Shown here: positions 62,843 through 64,000 of the stretch, in pieces
Layout of the letters: every line of letters begins with the position of its first letter
How positions within the stretch are numbered: the first letter of the stretch is position 1
From: Cavenderia fasciculata
Lineage: Eukaryota; Evosea; Eumycetozoa; Acytosteliales; Cavenderiaceae
Assembly (NCBI RefSeq): GCF_000203815.1
Contig: NW_004457695.1
Coordinates: forward strand, 62,001-126,000
Reading direction: 5' to 3'
DNA length: 64,000 nucleotides
Notes under the pieces: generated by a model
The model's database searches: none
Told to the model about the DNA's origin: nothing
Seen by the model: the letters and a program-made list of their open reading frames with translations, nothing else
Position numbers and translations under genes: made by a program

Positions 62843-64000
62843 ATGATAACAAATAATATAAACTCATTCTTTAAAAATACAAAAGTAAATGAATCAATTA
62901 AACAAAAACTAATAGTGACTGTCAATGCTAACATGCCTCTTGATGAGATACTTGTAGAGTTTGAAAAAAACTCTATTGTATCGGCTCCAGTGTTTGACAT
63001 TTCAAGAGAAAAAGTAATAGCTGTGATTGATATGATAGACATTGGTAAATACAATTAAATTCAAATATATTTTTGTAATAAATTCGACTAACTCTATGTT
63101 TTTTCATAATTCATGTAGTTAATTTTATTCTAAAGATATCAGGACTATCACAAAAAGAAAATCAAATGTTATTGAATATGAACCCAAGAGAATTTTCAAA
63201 GATATTGAAAGAATCTGGAATTCTTTTTTCAAAGTATCCAGCTTCACTAATCATTCGTAAGTAGAGATCTCTACTTTCTTGTTCAACCAATTATTAAAAT
63301 CAACATTTTTATTTTAAAAGAAAATAGACCAAACAAATTATTTTCAATTTCAAAAGATGATTCACTATGGAATGCAATTTCATATATGGATAGTTCATCA
63401 AGTAGATTATTTGTTCTAGATCATCATCAAACAATCATTAATTTATTAAGTGAATCAGATATTATTAATTTGGTTGCTCAAAATATTCATCTATTAGGGT
63501 ATGACAAACAAACAAAACCATTAATTATTTTAGGGTAACTAATAATTTAAATTAAATTATAGTGAGATAAGATCAAAAACAATTCAACAAATTGGTTTAT
63601 GTAGCGCACCTGTTAAAGTATACAACAAAGACATGAGAGTAATAACAGTTTTAGAATTATTATTACAAAAAAATGTTTCTGCTGTTCCAATTATCGATCA
63701 AACTGATAATAAATTGGTATGTCTCAAAGACAAACAGGAGATTAGAGTTGATTTATAAATTTTATTAATTATATTATGAATTAATTTATTTTTTAGATTG
63801 CCAATTTCTCAGTATCAAATTTAAAAGGATTAGGAGAGAATAATTTCTCAGAGTTAATGTTACCGGTTTATGAATACCTTCAATTCCAAAGTATCAAAGA
63901 AATGAACAAAAAGCAATCTTCATTGGAAAAATCATTCCATCCATTGGTTCTTCATGAATGGGATACTTTTGAGAATGCAATCTTTAAATTGGCAGCAACC
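62843..64000 (+). CDS. CBS-domain protein, AMPK-gamma-like (3' end outside window)
   Basis: Five exons are seen (62843-63044, 63119-63256, 63321-63498, 63563-63716, 63797 to the edge), all joining in phase. The start ATG at 62843 is preceded by an A-rich leader. Repeats of the CBS fold are visible: LIVTVNANMPLDEILVEFEK, SIVSAPVFD and KVIAVIDMIDIVNFI; SLWNAISYMD and RLFVLD; VKVYNKDMRVITVLELLL, NVSAVPIID and LIANFSVSNLKG; and LVLHEWDTFENAIFKLAAT at the edge. Four CBS motifs in two pairs would fit an adenine-nucleotide sensor such as AMPK gamma or the plant PV42 type. The kinase link is inference. The C-terminus is missing from the window. Confidence 0.85.

Overview
The window is nuclear DNA of a dictyostelid social amoeba. 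The base composition is AT-rich but less extreme than Dictyostelium discoideum. Introns are short (about 60-120 bp) and AT-rich, nearly always with GTATGT or GTAAGT donors. Asn and Gln homopolymers are common, there are runs of AAT, CAA and GAA triplets, and genes are closely spaced. The gene content also fits: RasC-like, Frizzled/Smoothened-like receptor with CRD, TKL receptor-like kinase, and peroxisomal citrate synthase with a PTS2. Species cannot be fixed by reading; a group 1-2 type genome (for example Cavenderia or a polysphondylid) is a guess. No transposon, retroelement, viral fossil, tRNA, rRNA or CRISPR array was recognised.

Layout. 0-10 kb: the tail of an unknown gene; pinin (-); a TPR protein resembling the Rpl4 chaperone Acl4 (+); Cu/Zn superoxide dismutase with an optional membrane-anchor start (-); PTS2 citrate synthase (-); a divergent CCT4-like chaperonin (-); and rasC (-). 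10.2-15 kb: an unusually long stretch without a convincing gene between the divergently transcribed rasC and a CHD remodeler. 15-22 kb: a 2319-residue CHD ATPase whose C-terminus carries a tandem array of SUMO/ubiquitin-like modules. 22-30 kb: a CUL1-type cullin (-), a Frizzled-like receptor (+), calcineurin B (-), and a small tail-anchored protein (+). 30-34 kb: a GH85 cytosolic endo-beta-N-acetylglucosaminidase (-) that contains an N-terminal lectin-like domain and an inserted FBA (F-box-associated, glycan-binding type) domain. 34-43 kb: a single-pass TKL kinase with a beta-helix-like ectodomain, the Hsp90 activator Aha1, and a CAP/SCP secreted protein with a mucin-like stalk. 43-51 kb: an organellar-type family A DNA polymerase with a 5'-3' exonuclease domain, and a SMARCAD1/Fun30-type remodeler. 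51-64 kb: a two-helix membrane protein, an ERG2/sigma-1-receptor homologue, an orphan exon, a large GPI-type beta-helix protein, an Asn-rich coiled-coil protein with a Cys/His cluster, a small secreted Asn-rich protein, an ER-type cyclophilin, and the 5' part of a CBS-domain protein.

Most genes are ordinary housekeeping or signalling genes and are not a functional cluster. Two architectures stand out as possibly undescribed. One is the ENGase-FBA fusion, which puts a putative N-glycan-recognition module into the enzyme that cleaves N-glycans. The other is the CHD remodeler with tandem SUMO-like repeats. In both cases the splice phases join all domains into one reading frame. Exon boundaries were assigned by eye from GT/AG sites, reading phase and family alignment from memory, and no search was run.
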